Shown here: positions 12,298-23,170 of the stretch, one piece after another
Layout: every line of letters begins with the position of its first letter
Position numbering within the stretch: the stretch's first letter is position 1
From: Peromyscus leucopus
Lineage: Eukaryota > Chordata > Mammalia > Rodentia > Cricetidae
NCBI RefSeq assembly: GCF_004664715.2
Contig: NC_051075.1
Coordinates: forward strand, 35,999,495-36,063,494
Direction: 5' to 3'
Length of the DNA: 64,000 bases
Position numbers and translations under genes: made by a program
The notes under the pieces: model-generated
Told to the model about the DNA's origin: nothing
What the model saw: the letters and a program-made list of their open reading frames with translations, nothing else
Database searches by the model: none

Positions 12298-12342
12298 TGC
12301 ATGAGACTTTAGTCGCCTCATTTTTAAGCCTCACTCTCTCTG
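12298..12342 (+). repeat. 45-bp inverted duplication, source-side arm
   Basis: The 45 bases here recur in reverse complement at 13392-13436 with a single mismatch (G against A at about 12315). The two arms are about 1.05 kb apart. This arm lies in otherwise unique sequence, so it is the likely source copy. Confidence 0.9.
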
Positions 12343-12400
12343 GTCTACACCACCAACTAGAGCAGTAAACAACCCCACACACATGAGTGCACACACATAA

Positions 12401-12446
<46 letters not shown>
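12401..12446. repeat. (CA)n microsatellite
   Basis: About 22 consecutive CA units, preceded by an impure CA-rich stretch. It yields a spurious valine-cysteine repeat frame on the other strand. Confidence 0.97.
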
Positions 12447-12447
<1 letters not shown>

Positions 12448-13349
12448 ATAAATTAAAACATAAAAAGGCAAGTGTGACCCCAAGACAGAAGAAAAGTCAC
12501 CAGTGCATGTAGTCAGGGATTTCATGAAAAAGATAAACTATTTCAACGCCTTAACACTCCAGAGCCCCAAGTAGAGCGGTTTGGCACTGTTCCAGCAGCT
12601 TACTGAGCAGGAGATACTGACTAAGCAGTCTGCAGAATACCTTCAGAAAACACTAGTGACATTGTAGGAAAGTAAAAAAAATATATGTTCAAGCATGGTA
12701 GTGTAAAGAGAAGGGACCAGGATAAAATTCTAGGAGCACCACACTCTCATAAGTCATTTATTAATACATCACATCTTATTAATAATAAAACCTCACTATC
12801 AAGTACTGAATAGTAACATTAAAACAGTCAAGTCAAAAATATCATCTTAACTCAAAAACAAATGCTGTTAATAAAAACCTAAGTAGCTTAGGGTGCTGGA
12901 GTTGTGTATTGTGCTGGCAGCACACCTCTCCCACCTCCTAAAACATCCCAGATAGGAAGCTTCATACTTGCCCATGCCTAGGGCCAGTTCTGCTTTGCAA
13001 ACTGAAAAATGCCTCAACATTCAAAATGCTGTGATATAGTGATCCTAAAATCTTTTCTGAATAATGAAGGTTTTCCACACAGAAGACTTTAGTCATATTG
13101 CTTTCATTCTCAAGATAATGAATAAAATAATCTGTTCATATTAATCAGTACCAGTCTTGGCAAATTTGAAGCCAATAATAATATTCTCATTGAAGGCCTG
13201 GTACAACTAAGTGGGGTTATTTGAATTACATGACATGTAAATTTGTCTTAGGAGACATTTAAATAAGTGATAGAACTGCTTTTTTCTTACTGTTCTGCCA
13301 CATAGGTAAATTTTAATTTACTGTCCTAATAGCATTACAAAAGAAAAAG

Positions 13350-13351
<2 letters not shown>
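12447..13351. other. Unique AT-rich sequence, no gene seen
   Basis: No repeat or gene recognised in this 0.9 kb. Confidence 0.4.

Positions 13352-13390
<39 letters not shown>
13352..13390. repeat. (TA)n microsatellite
   Basis: About nineteen TA units directly before the inverted duplication arm and the L1 fragment. Confidence 0.97.
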
Positions 13391-13391
<1 letters not shown>

Positions 13392-13392
<1 letters not shown>

Positions 13393-13436
13393 AGAGAGAG
13401 TGAGGCTTAAAAATGAGGTGACTAAAGTCTCATGCA
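13392..13436 (-). repeat. 45-bp inverted duplication, L1-junction arm
   Basis: Reverse complement of 12298-12342 with one mismatch. It is wedged exactly between the TA repeat and the start of a 5'-truncated L1 3' end. It therefore looks like filler DNA copied from the nearby locus during the L1 insertion. Confidence 0.9.
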
Positions 13437-13645
13437 AGTGGGAAGGGGCTTGGACCTGCCTAGGCTCAGTGTGCTGGGCTCTGCTGACTCCCCATGGGAG
13501 ACCTCAATTTGTGGGATGTGGGGATGCGGGGTGGCTTGGGAGAGAGGACTGGGGGTGAGAGGAGGGAGGAGGGAGGAGGGGTGATCTGTGGGTGGTATGT
13601 GGAGTGAGTAGAAAATTTCTTAATAAAGAAAAATGAAAAAAAACT
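13437..13645 (+). mobile_element. Rodent L1 3' end, 5'-truncated
   Basis: About 200 bp of L1 3' UTR: 'gggcttggacctgcctaggc', 'ctgctgactccccatgggag', the G-rich tract, 'ggtggtatgtggagtgagta', then 'aataaagaaaaatgaaaaaa'. Low divergence. The 5' end is joined to the 45-bp inverted segment. Confidence 0.9.
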
Positions 13646-14089
13646 GGGCCATAGTAATCACCTTTAGCATACAATGCTTGTTAAATATAATTTATTATGA
13701 CGATTTGCCCTTTGACCTTTCAACTGCCAAAATAAAAGTGGAAACATTTTTTAAGGAGAATGCTTGTACCTTTAGAATAGCACTGTATCTTAACTTTAAT
13801 ACCAAATACTAATATTTTAGGAAAACATTTTTAATCAGCAATTAGTTTTATTCACTATTTCAAAAGATAGGTAGTTATTTATTAATTTATGATGGAAAAT
13901 TTAAACAGCATTATATATCCCAACTCTCCCATGTAGTCTCCCTGCTCACATTTTCATTGCTATTAGTTGCCCCATTGTTTATTAATCTCAGTGTGGAGCC
14001 ACATAATTACAAGGCCTAATAATTCCTGTGCTCTCTGGCCACACTGGGGAATTGAGAGGCATGTGAGTGACCCCTGACAAGGTCTCATT
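13646..14089. other. Unique block with conserved-element look
   Basis: No repeat recognised. About 13860-14075 carries many intact motif cores: 'ccattgtttattaatc' (SOX and forkhead-like), 'acataattacaagg' and 'cctaataattcc' (homeodomain). This is an inference from motif density only; alignment with other mammals would decide. Confidence 0.35.
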
Positions 14090-14430
14090 GTGTCCTTTAA
14101 TATTTATGTACTGAAAACTTGATTCCTATAGTAGGAATGTTTAGAGACTCAGCCTTTGGGAGCAGATTCATATTGCTTTACAAAGGGCTACAGCCATAAG
14201 CACACATTCCCACTCCCGGTATTCTGCAGTGTGAGTACATGGTATCTCTCTCTTCCAGATGACCCAGCATTCAAGGCATCATCTTAGAAGCCAAGACAAC
14301 TGGACTGTAACCTGCCATAATCTTGTTTCTAGGACTCCAGGATTGTGAGAGAACAATTTCTATTTTTTTTAACTATCAAATCCATACTATTTTTGCTACA
14401 GTAGCACAAAACAGAATAAGTCATCTCAGA
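14090..14430 (+). mobile_element. MLT1-class MaLR LTR
   Basis: Sense-strand MLT1 pattern: 'aatatttatgtactgaaaac' head, and a 3' part with 'actccaggattgtgagagaa' and 'tttttgctacagtagcacaa', which is the usual MLT1 close. Heavily diverged. Confidence 0.6.
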
Positions 14431-15520
14431 ATCAGTGATAATCCACTAAAATTCATAAAATCAGTATTTTAAACCAAGATTTGTGGTCTTGGTATGATGA
14501 AAAAAAATCCAAAGCCTTGTAGTAAACCTTATAAATCTCAGGGTCGTTCACTTGGCAAGAAATGGTTGAATAGCCACTAAGAAATCAGCCTTGTACTTAG
14601 CATTGCAGAGTCCTGTGGAAAGAAAACCCAAACCTTCTCAAGACATGGTTGAGTAAATTTTATTGGTATGACAACACCCAAACATCACAAAATGTTAAAG
14701 GTGCTATGTAGGACAAATACAAGAAACATGAAAAGGACAAAGGAAAGAGAAGTTATTCATCTCAGATTTGGAGAGAACAGTTCCAAAAAGTTATGTCCAA
14801 AAAAATTAATGCTGACTATAAAAATAACAATCTGTCTTTTTGTCTGGTGAACAAGGAGGATGCACCAGTCAAGATTCCAAAAAGAAATAGATGGCATATT
14901 GTGAGTAAGCTCACAGTTGGAGGGTTTGTTTACAATGATCTTTTATTTCCTTAGAGTTGAATTAAAATGCATTGGAGTAAACATTTGACATTTTTCGAAA
15001 CAAAATGTTAAATCAATAGTTTATAACACTAAGTACTATTGTTCACACATTTGCCTACTATCACATACTTCACTTGCACAGATCATCATTCACTCATTCA
15101 TCTAGCCATCCATCCATCCATTCATTCATTTGGCAAATACCTAATGATCCCATATCACTGGTGAAACATTTTTCTAGGTTGTTATATGTACTGTGGATAT
15201 AACTGAACAAAGAAATCAAGGTCCCTTTTATAAAAAATGTCGTGAAAGGGAGCAGATAATAAATAAAATATGATGTGTGATTCACATTATAAAGAAAAAG
15301 TTATCAAAGTGACAGAGTAATGGTATAAGGGCTTACTTTAGGAATATCTTTCTCTTAAAAGAAGGCAGTTATGATATGGGTGAGCAACAAAAAAAGAAAA
15401 ATTGATTCCAACCATAAGACATTCTGGTAAAGCCAAAATATAAAGGGGGGGAAAAACACATTTTTTTGTGTGGAAAAGGGAGGAAATGCAGAGCATAAAG
15501 ACGTTTTAAGGCAGTTACAT
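14431..15520. other. Unique sequence, no gene seen
   Basis: No gene or repeat recognised in about 1.1 kb. A small imperfect CATC/ATTC-rich run lies near 15100-15130. Confidence 0.4.
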
Positions 15521-15880
15521 CTGGTTACTTTTCTGTTGGTGTGATGAAGTAGATGACCAAGGGAAGTTAGAGAAGAAGGAGTTTTATTTGGGCGTATGGT
15601 TTCAGAGAGATAGGGGTCCAGCACGTCAAGCAAACATGGCACCAGGAGGGCATGGTGGCAGGAGCAGGAAGCTGAGCAACCTCTCAATCACAAGCAAGAA
15701 GTACAGAGTGAACTAGTAGTCCAGCAAGCTATGTAATCTCAAAGCCAACCCCGCAGCGATACACTTCCTCTGGAAAGACCACAACCACCTACACATTCCC
15801 AAACAACACCATCGACTGAGAACTAAGTGTTCAAATTCCAGAGGCTGTGGGGGACATTTCTCATTGAAACCACCCCAGCA
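15521..15880 (-). mobile_element. Rodent MaLR-type LTR, antisense
   Basis: On the minus strand it ends with 'cccaaataaaactccttct' and 'catctacttcatcacacc', a MaLR-type polyadenylation end, and begins near 'ggtttcaatgagaaatgtcc'. A 110-codon minus frame crosses it but is repeat-derived. Confidence 0.65.
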
Positions 15881-17704
15881 GTGAAACCATTCTGTATGTG
15901 TTGGAATATTGGATAAATGTCACATACATCTGTCCAAAGCCATCAGAAGTGCAACTGCAAGCGGGATACCTACTGTGAACTATTGACTTTGGGCAATAAC
16001 AATGCGCCATCAGAGCTCACCAGTTATAGCAAATATCCTGATCTGTTGAGGGGATGTTGATAACAGGAGAGGCTATCCAGTCTGAAGGGAGTCAAGGATA
16101 TGGGATCCCCGTGTTTTCTGCTCTACTAATCCATAAACCTAAAACTTTAAAAAAAAATGTAACAGTTGTTTTTTAAAATATGATCTTCTAAACAACAAAT
16201 TTCAATTAAATTTGTTATGATTCAAGTTTAAAAAGATACATTAAAACATTAAGGCATCACCCATGTTGTAACAATTGCTTCTGGTTAACCTGTTGGAATT
16301 AGGAGTCTCTAAAATGCACTCATCTAATGAATTAATTTCAACACTATATCTGAATTATTTGATTTCCTTGATTTAAGGAAAAAACTATGATTGCCACATT
16401 TTCAAGCTAACAAACATGTTGGGGCAGGGATTAGAACATGATGTACATAAAATAAAAAGATGTAAAGGCAGAATATTAAGGTATTGAAACTCAGAGTAAA
16501 AAAGTAAGGGCAGTTTTCATTCAGTGTGAACCATTAAGTCAGCTCTGAATGCCACTGGTTACTATAGGAACTTGTGCAATGGAAAAATCAAAACAGCCGG
16601 ATTTATGGTTCCTGTAAATGTGCTACCCAGCAATCTACTCACTGCCAATAAATGGTTGAGACCAGAACAGGGTGAAATTTTAAGTGTAAACAACAGAAAT
16701 GAAATGATAAGTACATTGAATATATCTTTAGATATCCATCTGCATATTAAATATTTCAGTTATTTTACTATTGTATATCATAATATTAAAATATTATTGT
16801 TGTGATTATAAACTATTATTAAACTAATAATTTAATAATTAAAATCATAAAACTATGTAAAATCAAATTCCTGTTTATTGAGTTGAATTTGTTCCTGTAC
16901 AAAACAAACCTGCAAAACTTAGTGCTGGCTAGCTACACTGAAAAAAAGTCTTAAATAAGTAAAAGAACACCAAAGTCGAGGTTGTATATGTATACATATA
17001 CATATATAAAGTTGTATATACTTTAGGTATAATTTAGAAAGAATAAAGCATTCATATTAAACTACAATATACCATGTGTTAAGAATCTTACAACTAAGAA
17101 GACAAATTCAATTTTGTTGATTGTTCTCTTGGTTTCTTTTTCTCATTCCAGAATTCTTTTCTGAATTCAGTTCTTCATTTCTTAGCAGATGGACAATGGA
17201 GAGGCCATTTCTACTGTTTCAAACTCCATCTTCCAGTCCATTTTCCACAATACCTCCTGAGTTTGCTTTCTGAAATACCACTTCCTAGTAAATAACACCC
17301 AACATTCTCCAAATCTCCCCACAGTGCTTACTGGGGCATAAATGTACTTCAGAACTAAAATCCAACCAGTGTTTTAAACTCAGTCATATTAAGTTATTAG
17401 GGCTACATAATTTATTTTCATAGGAGAATAATTTGATAGTAAAAGAGAAAATTAGTTTGTTTCCAATCCAGGTGACTATTGTTAAGGAGTCCCTCTGTGT
17501 TTGTCTGATGTTATGTGATACCTTGTCTTTTTATTGTCTATCTTTGTGTTACAAAGATTTATTGATGGATAAATTAGAATCTATCTTAAAATTTTTATGC
17601 AGTAATTTTGAGCATGATTCTTCTCTCCACACTTCTTTTAGCTACTTCCTTTTCCCTATTTATCCAACTTGATGTTCATTCTCTCTCAAAAAAAAATAAA
17701 GAAA
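15881..17704. other. Unique AT-rich sequence, no gene seen
   Basis: About 1.8 kb without a recognised repeat or gene. A short TATATGTATACATATA palindrome lies near 16985-17005. The 16260-16560 part has intact homeodomain-like cores but no firmer sign of function. Confidence 0.4.
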
Positions 17705-17710
17705 AGAAAG

Positions 17711-18627
17711 TATAGTTTTTTTGTTTTGTTTCAATTTGTTTTTACTCTTTGGAGGCCCACCACCCAGCTCCAAAATCAATACATAGAAACTTATTCTTTT
17801 TTATGAATGTCCAGCCTTAACTTGGCTTGTTTCTAGCCAGCTTTTCTAGCTTATCCCATTTCTCTTTAAGTAGGTTTTGCCTCTTGGATTTTTACCTTTC
17901 TGTATTCTATATATCTTTCTTTCCTTTATACTCTGTGGCTGGCCCTGTGGCTAGGCAGCTGGCTTCTGGCTTCCTCCTCTCCTTTTACTTTGCTTGCTCC
18001 TTGCTCTTCTCTAGATTTCTCCTCCTATTTATTCTGTCAGTCCTGCCTTTCCCTCTGCTGCCTAGCTACTGGCCACTCAGCTCTTTATTAATTTCTCTTA
18101 CTAATTTTTGTAAGACCTTAAGGTCACATTTCATTTATTTATTTATCTGTGCATATATTCATTAGATAATACAGATACAGATATTTAGCAAGATTAAACT
18201 ATACTCATTTAGCCAAGGTTTAGAAAAAATAAAGCACAATGCAAGATTGATTGCATGGGAGCAGAAGATGAATCAACATTCAAGGAAATGATAATCCTGG
18301 CCAGGATAATTCCCTGAACACTGATTAAAGACATTTTAAATCTGGATTATTCCTTAATTGCACCATTCTGAGAAAAACAATGGGAAGCTCTCATTGGAGC
18401 ATCAGTCCGTATAATGTTACTTGTATGTATATGTATATATACATTACAGCCACTTGTTACTGGATTAAAAAAAAAACCCAATCATGTATTTTAGGCAGTC
18501 TAAGTAACACAGCTTTACAGAGTTAAACAAATGCAACATAAAAGAATGCAACACATCCTTGCATTATTAAACAAATATTCCACAGCATAAATGAATGTAA
18601 CACATCTTAAACTAATATTTCACAACA
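17711..18627 (-). mobile_element. Class II ERV solo LTR (family A), interrupted
   Basis: On the minus strand it begins TGTTGTGAAATATT and ends near TATA, a mutated ACTACA-type end. It is flanked by an exact 6-bp target duplication, AGAAAG (17705-17710 and 18628-18633). 'cagctctttatta' and 'ccaaaatcaatac' match the family A copies at 5289 and 43527 in reverse. A 385-bp unrelated segment (18091-18475) splits the LTR body. The 112-codon plus frame at 17827-18165 is antisense LTR, not a gene. Confidence 0.85.
18091..18475 (+). other. Poly(A)-ended insert inside a solo LTR
   Basis: The LTR reads cleanly up to 'cagctctttatta' and resumes at 'cccaatcatgtattttaggc', which correspond to adjoining parts of the family. 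Between them is 385 bp of non-LTR sequence ending in 'ggattaaaaaaaaaa'. The A run suggests a retrocopy in plus orientation, but I see no target duplication. The parent sequence is not recognised. Confidence 0.55.
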
Positions 18628-18737
18628 AGAAAGAAATTAAAGCAAGCAAACAAACAAACAAACAAAAAAAAAAACAATAAGACTAAGACTGCAGAGCTTC
18701 AAACCACATAAAATTCCAGCATTGAAAAGGGAAATGG

Positions 18738-18881
18738 GCCGGGCGGTGGCGCACACCTTTAATCCCAACAATTAGGAAGCAGAGGCAGGTGGATCTCTGT
18801 GAGTTCGAGGCCAGCCTGGTCTACAGAGCGAGTTCTGGGATAGGCTCCAAAGCTACACAGAGAAACCCTGTCTCCAAAAAA
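18738..18881 (+). mobile_element. Cricetid B1 SINE
   Basis: B1 from 'gccgggcggtggcgcacacc' to 'gagaaaccctgtctccaaaa' with a short tail. Slightly diverged. Imperfect flanking duplication near 'gggaaatgg' and 'gggaagtgg'. Confidence 0.92.
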
Positions 18882-19184
18882 GGCGGCAGAGGGAAGTGGA
18901 TGCAAAGCCACACCCCTAAATCAAAAAGCTATTTACAATTGACACCTTCTAGGAAAGGGAAACACAGGTTTGGTTCATTTTTATTTCTGTTTTGTGCATC
19001 TGTTCTTTGAGTTGGCCTTATCCCTGCATTATGAAATCTTCTTTTGCTTACTAATTAGTGTTACCTTGGTCATCTCCTGTCAAGCCAGTCTGTAATGATC
19101 AGCTCCCTCAATTTTTGCACACTTCAAGAAGCTTTAATTTCTCTTGCATTTCTGGAAGACAGTTTTGCTCTTTTATCATACCAT

Positions 19185-19665
19185 CCTCCATGGACTGTCA
19201 TACATAGGCATGCCACAGAATATTATTAGTCCACAAAAGTTAATGTATATAGTTTTTAGTAAAATGGATGGAATTAGGAGGCATTAAGTTAAGTAAATAA
19301 AATATAAGAAAATGAATTCCACATATTAGCTCTTACATAGTACACTTTTAAAACTTGAATGGAATTCATAATGCTGATGTTTAGAGTCAAGGAAGAGTGA
19401 AGGACTGAAGAGATAATACGAGGTTAGATAAAGGTTCCTCAAACACAGACAAGAATAAGTTCTAGTGTTTATAGAATGAGGTAATGACCATAGTTTATAA
19501 TAAATTACTGCATATTTTATGTATAACTAGAGCAGAGATACTCAGACATTCTAAACTGAAGTGGTATCAAGCAGATGTAAACACTAATTACTCTGATTTG
19601 ATCGGTACATGTATTATAACACATATTGCACTCTAACCTCAACATGCACACTTGGAAATGTCAAT
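19185..19665 (+). mobile_element. Ancient L1 3' end (L1M type)
   Basis: Follows the mammalian L1M 3' end in order: 'aaaatggatggaattaggag', then 'aataagttctagtgtttata', 'atgaccatagtttataataa', and 'aattactctgatttgatcgg'. Highly diverged, so it predates rodents. Confidence 0.75.
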
Positions 19666-19907
19666 CAATTTCTGCCTCATTTTCACATTTATACTTGGAA
19701 ATCTGGTGTTAACTTGGTGTAGGTTTCTGTAAACATGACTCAGTACTTGTGTTTTACAGTTATGAGGAATCTCTCTTTGTCTTAACTTTCAGTGATGATG
19801 TTTTCCTATTGTGTCTACCTGGGGACTGTGTAGGCCTCCTATACCAAAATGTCCATGTCTTTCTCAAGATTGACCATCATCATCATCATCATAATCACTA
19901 TGTACAT

Positions 19908-20090
19908 TATGTGTGTGCTGTGTGCACGGATGTGTACCACAGTGCACATGTGGAAGTCAGAGGACAACTTTGTGGAGTCAGTACTCTTCCTTCTACCTTT
20001 TCAAGGATTCCAGAGATCAGGAACAGGACATCAGGCCTCTGTGGCAAGTGCCTTTAGCCCAAGTCATCTTCCCTGCCCCAAGATTGAAAG
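19908..20090 (-). mobile_element. B4-type SINE, antisense
   Basis: Antisense B4 landmarks are 'gtgtaccacagtgcacatgt', 'ggaagtcagaggacaacttt' and 'cctctgtggcaagtgccttt'. It follows an impure CAT triplet run. The overlapping frames at 19749-20232 are SINE translations. Confidence 0.75.
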
Positions 20091-20302
20091 CATTTTTAGG
20101 CTATTATTTCATTTAATTTTTTTAATCCCTTCTTCTGTAGCTCTTCCCAACTTTGGAAGCCTTCATTTTGCTGTGTTTTTCCCTGATTCCCTCTTCCTGA
20201 CTTTGTTTCACTACCTGATTGGAATATTTTGAAGTTCTTGCTGCAAGGCCAGCTTTTCTTTCTCCTGTTTGATATAGTCTGTAATTGAGGCATTCATCTG
20301 TG

Positions 20303-20375
20303 TGCGTGTGCGTGTGCGTGTGCGTGTGTGTTTGTGTATGTGTGTGTGGTGTCTGCATGTGTGTGTGCACTTGTG
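20303..20375. repeat. (GTGCGT)n/(GT)n microsatellite
   Basis: Alternating GTGTGC units grading into GT repeats. It generates the cysteine-valine and threonine-histidine rich frames on both strands. Confidence 0.95.
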
Positions 20376-20439
20376 TATGCCAGTGTACAAAACCTGTAAA
20401 AACATGGAAACAGGAAAGGACATTGGGTAACCTGTTCTA

Positions 20440-20620
20440 TGAAGCTTTACTTTATTCTACTCACACGAGTTGTCTCACTAAAACCTGGAGCTTGTTGTTA
20501 CAGCTGGGCATCTGGCTAGTAAGCCCTAGGGGTTACAGACAAGAACCGGGGTTACATTGGTGCTGGATATCTGAACTCAGGACCTCAGGTTTGCACTGTA
20601 AGTAGTCTTAGCCACTATAT
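20440..20620 (-). mobile_element. Degenerate RSINE1/B4-like SINE
   Basis: Antisense motifs 'tctcactaaaacctggagct', 'ggctagtaagccctaggggt' and 'ggatatctgaactcaggacc' match the RSINE1 order, strongly diverged. Confidence 0.6.
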
Positions 20621-21786
20621 TTTTAATATATTTTTATATATATTAAATATATTTTTAGACTATATTTTTAATTTGACTTATTAATGAAGCATTTGTTTGG
20701 TATGATTTTAGGGGGCTTTATTGGACTTGAAGAACAGAATATACATTAGTTGGGCATGTAGTTATTTGTCCCTAAGAAAAGACAATGATTCGTAAGTATG
20801 GGACCCAAATGAAGAGTCCTTTGTGAAAAAACAGCTATTCTTATGCACAAGTTTAGTCAACTCTGGTTAAGTAGTGTTCTTCATGGTGATTCCATCAGGT
20901 AAAGAAGAGAATTTTGCTGAAGTTTCTTTCCCTGCTGAGAGAGGGAGAGCCAGGAGAAGATTAGGTGGATCTTTATTCTGGGCCTGATTTTTAAAAGTTT
21001 TAATTTCCTTCTTATCATGTTGCTCAGCATGCCAAAAGACATATTGGATGGGTATTGTTCTCTCAGCACAATATGAGTAAGACTGTATTCAAGATAAGTG
21101 GAAGTGAAGAACAATACTAAACTAAAATCAGCTAGAACAGAAGCAATAATAATGGAAATGCCTGTGAGCTACTGGAAAGTCCTTGAGTTTGTTGGGTGGT
21201 AGTAGATAGGTCAGTGTGACCAAACCATCTAAGTTTGCCCATTGGTGATTGTGAAAATTAGGTTTGGCTACCCCACAAAAAGAGAACAATAGTACTACAA
21301 TGACAAATGATTACATTACACAAAGATGGCCCCACATGCCTAAGAAATATATTCCTGGATTATTACAATTGCAAGTTTTCTAAAGTTAAAAAGAGGTAAG
21401 TCAGCAGCCTAGAGTCAGGAGGGGTCTGTTTAAAGTTCAGTCAAGCTAGAGGAACATCAATGTGCCTTATGTAGCCCCTACTAAGCTTTCTCCTTCTTCC
21501 TTCAGTCTGTTACATCCCAGAGGCAGGGATCCTGAATATTATTCTGTACCTTCTGCTCATGTTATTCAACATTTCACCTTGGCTAACTGGTGACATCATC
21601 ATTTCAGTGACTCCCTAATAGAGATCCTCAATACCTTTTTTATTCCTTCACTACCCACCACATCAGAAATCTCATCTCTATAATGCTTAGTAATCTAGTC
21701 CTACCCTTTGAATGTCTATTATAACATGCTAACTTAGTCACTGCAACAGTTGCTTAAATCAGTTCCTCCTTCAAGCCTCCCTTCAC
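20621..21786. other. Unique sequence, no gene seen
   Basis: About 1.2 kb without a recognised repeat. It begins with an AT-rich 'tttttaatatatttttatat' type stretch. Confidence 0.4.
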
Positions 21787-22333
21787 CCAGATGTTAAGTA
21801 TTCAATTAAACTGTGACAATGTCTACCAAGATACCTCTTTCACTGCTCTCCCACTCAGACCCTCCACCAGCTTGACCATCCCATTCACCCCATGTTCTCA
21901 TCCCCCATCCCTCCCCTCTACCACCACCACCACCACCACCACCACCACCACCACTGCCAGTTTACTCAGGAGATCTCATCTATTTCCCCTCCCCAGGGTG
22001 ATCCATGAGTCCCTCTTAGGGTCCTCCTTGTTACCTAGCTTCTCTGGAGCTTTGGGTTGTAGTCTGGTTATCCTTTGCTTGACATCTAGTATCCACTTAT
22101 GAGTGAGTACATAGCCTGCTTGTCTTTCTGAGTCTGAGTTACCTGTATCTTGATAGAGAGAGCCATTATGGAGTTAGGAAGAAACCTGGTGCTAGAGAAA
22201 TTCCCAGGAATACACAAGGATGGCCCCAGCTAAGAGTACTATCAATAGTGGAGAGGGTGCCTGAACTGGCCTACCCCTGTAATCAGATTGGTGAATACCA
22301 TAACTGTCAATAAATATTAATTTAAAAAAAAAC
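21787..22333 (+). mobile_element. Twin-primed (5'-inverted) rodent L1
   Basis: The first part (to about 22140) is L1 antisense: 'tgagtccctcttagggtcct', 'ccacttatgagtgagtacat', 'tgtctttctgagtctgagtt'. The second part is L1 3' UTR in sense: 'gagggtgcctgaactggcct', 'ccctgtaatcagattggtga', then an A-rich tail. An inverted 5' part joined to a sense 3' part is the signature of twin priming. A CAC triplet array (21920-21954) has grown inside the inverted part. Confidence 0.8.
21920..21954. repeat. (CAC)n microsatellite
   Basis: About twelve CAC units inside the inverted L1 portion. It yields a polythreonine run in one frame. Confidence 0.95.
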
Positions 22334-22824
22334 AACTTTGACAATATAAATAGCTTAAGCCCAATCAAATGTTCCACAAAATACTAAGATACTGCCTGGA
22401 TTTTCTAACATACAAGGCACATAAACCCCCACAAGCAGGCTCTAAATCCTTCAATTGTCCCACATCAGCCATGCTGCTTATTAGCCCTCATTCATGCTAT
22501 TTTCCTACCTGTTCTATTCCCATTGACTCAGCAAATTAAATCCAACCCATCCAGTGTGATCTGATTATCAGCTACTTTCCCCAGAGTCCCTGGTCCTCCT
22601 TAACTAGAGAGAGGATCTGTATAAAGCCTCATAGTTAAAACTCTACATCTATCTATATGTATCCGAGTCTGTTTTACACTAAATATAAAGTTTTTAATGA
22701 GCACATCACATTTTCCATTTTTTGTAAACCCCTTAAAAGACACAACGCTTATGACATGGGTATCTGATAATTGTTTGTTGAAGCAGTCATAAAATGAATG
22801 ACTTGGTGAACAGATATCTTGCTC
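22334..22824. other. Unique or very old repeat sequence, no gene seen
   Basis: No gene. A weak L2-like flavour near 22490-22560 ('ctattttcctacctgttcta') is not strong enough to call. Confidence 0.35.
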
Positions 22825-23170
22825 CATTGGGGATGCTATAATAAAATACCATTGTTGAGTGGTTTATAAATAACATAAAGCATTTGCCACCATACTAGAG
22901 ACAGGGAAGTTGAACATCAATGTGCCAGAAAATTCAGAGTTTGTGATGACCAATCTCCTATTTATGGATGTGCTTTTTATAAGGGCAAGGGCAAACGAGT
23001 TTCCTTTTGAGTGTTTTAAAAAGACAGTAATCCTCTTTAGGAAAGCTCTGCCCTCGTGACCTAAGTGCATCCTTAAAGCTCTCTCCTAGTTCCATCATCT
23101 TGATAAGATACATTAAATTCTTAGGATATCACTTGAGAGTGGGGTACATAACATTTAGGTCATAGCAACA
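22825..23170 (-). mobile_element. MLT1-class MaLR LTR, antisense
   Basis: Antisense MLT1 pattern: 'atgctataataaaataccat', 'tgagtggtttataaataaca', 'ctctgccctcgtgacctaag', and 'ataacatttaggtcatagca' at the end. Diverged. Confidence 0.65.

Noticed and set aside
17827..18165. A 112-codon hydrophobic plus-strand frame
   Set aside because: It is the antisense of a solo LTR. The leucine, serine and phenylalanine richness comes from a pyrimidine-rich strand.
20122..20605. Cysteine-valine and threonine-histidine repeat proteins
   Set aside because: Direct translations of a GT/GC microsatellite and a degenerate SINE.
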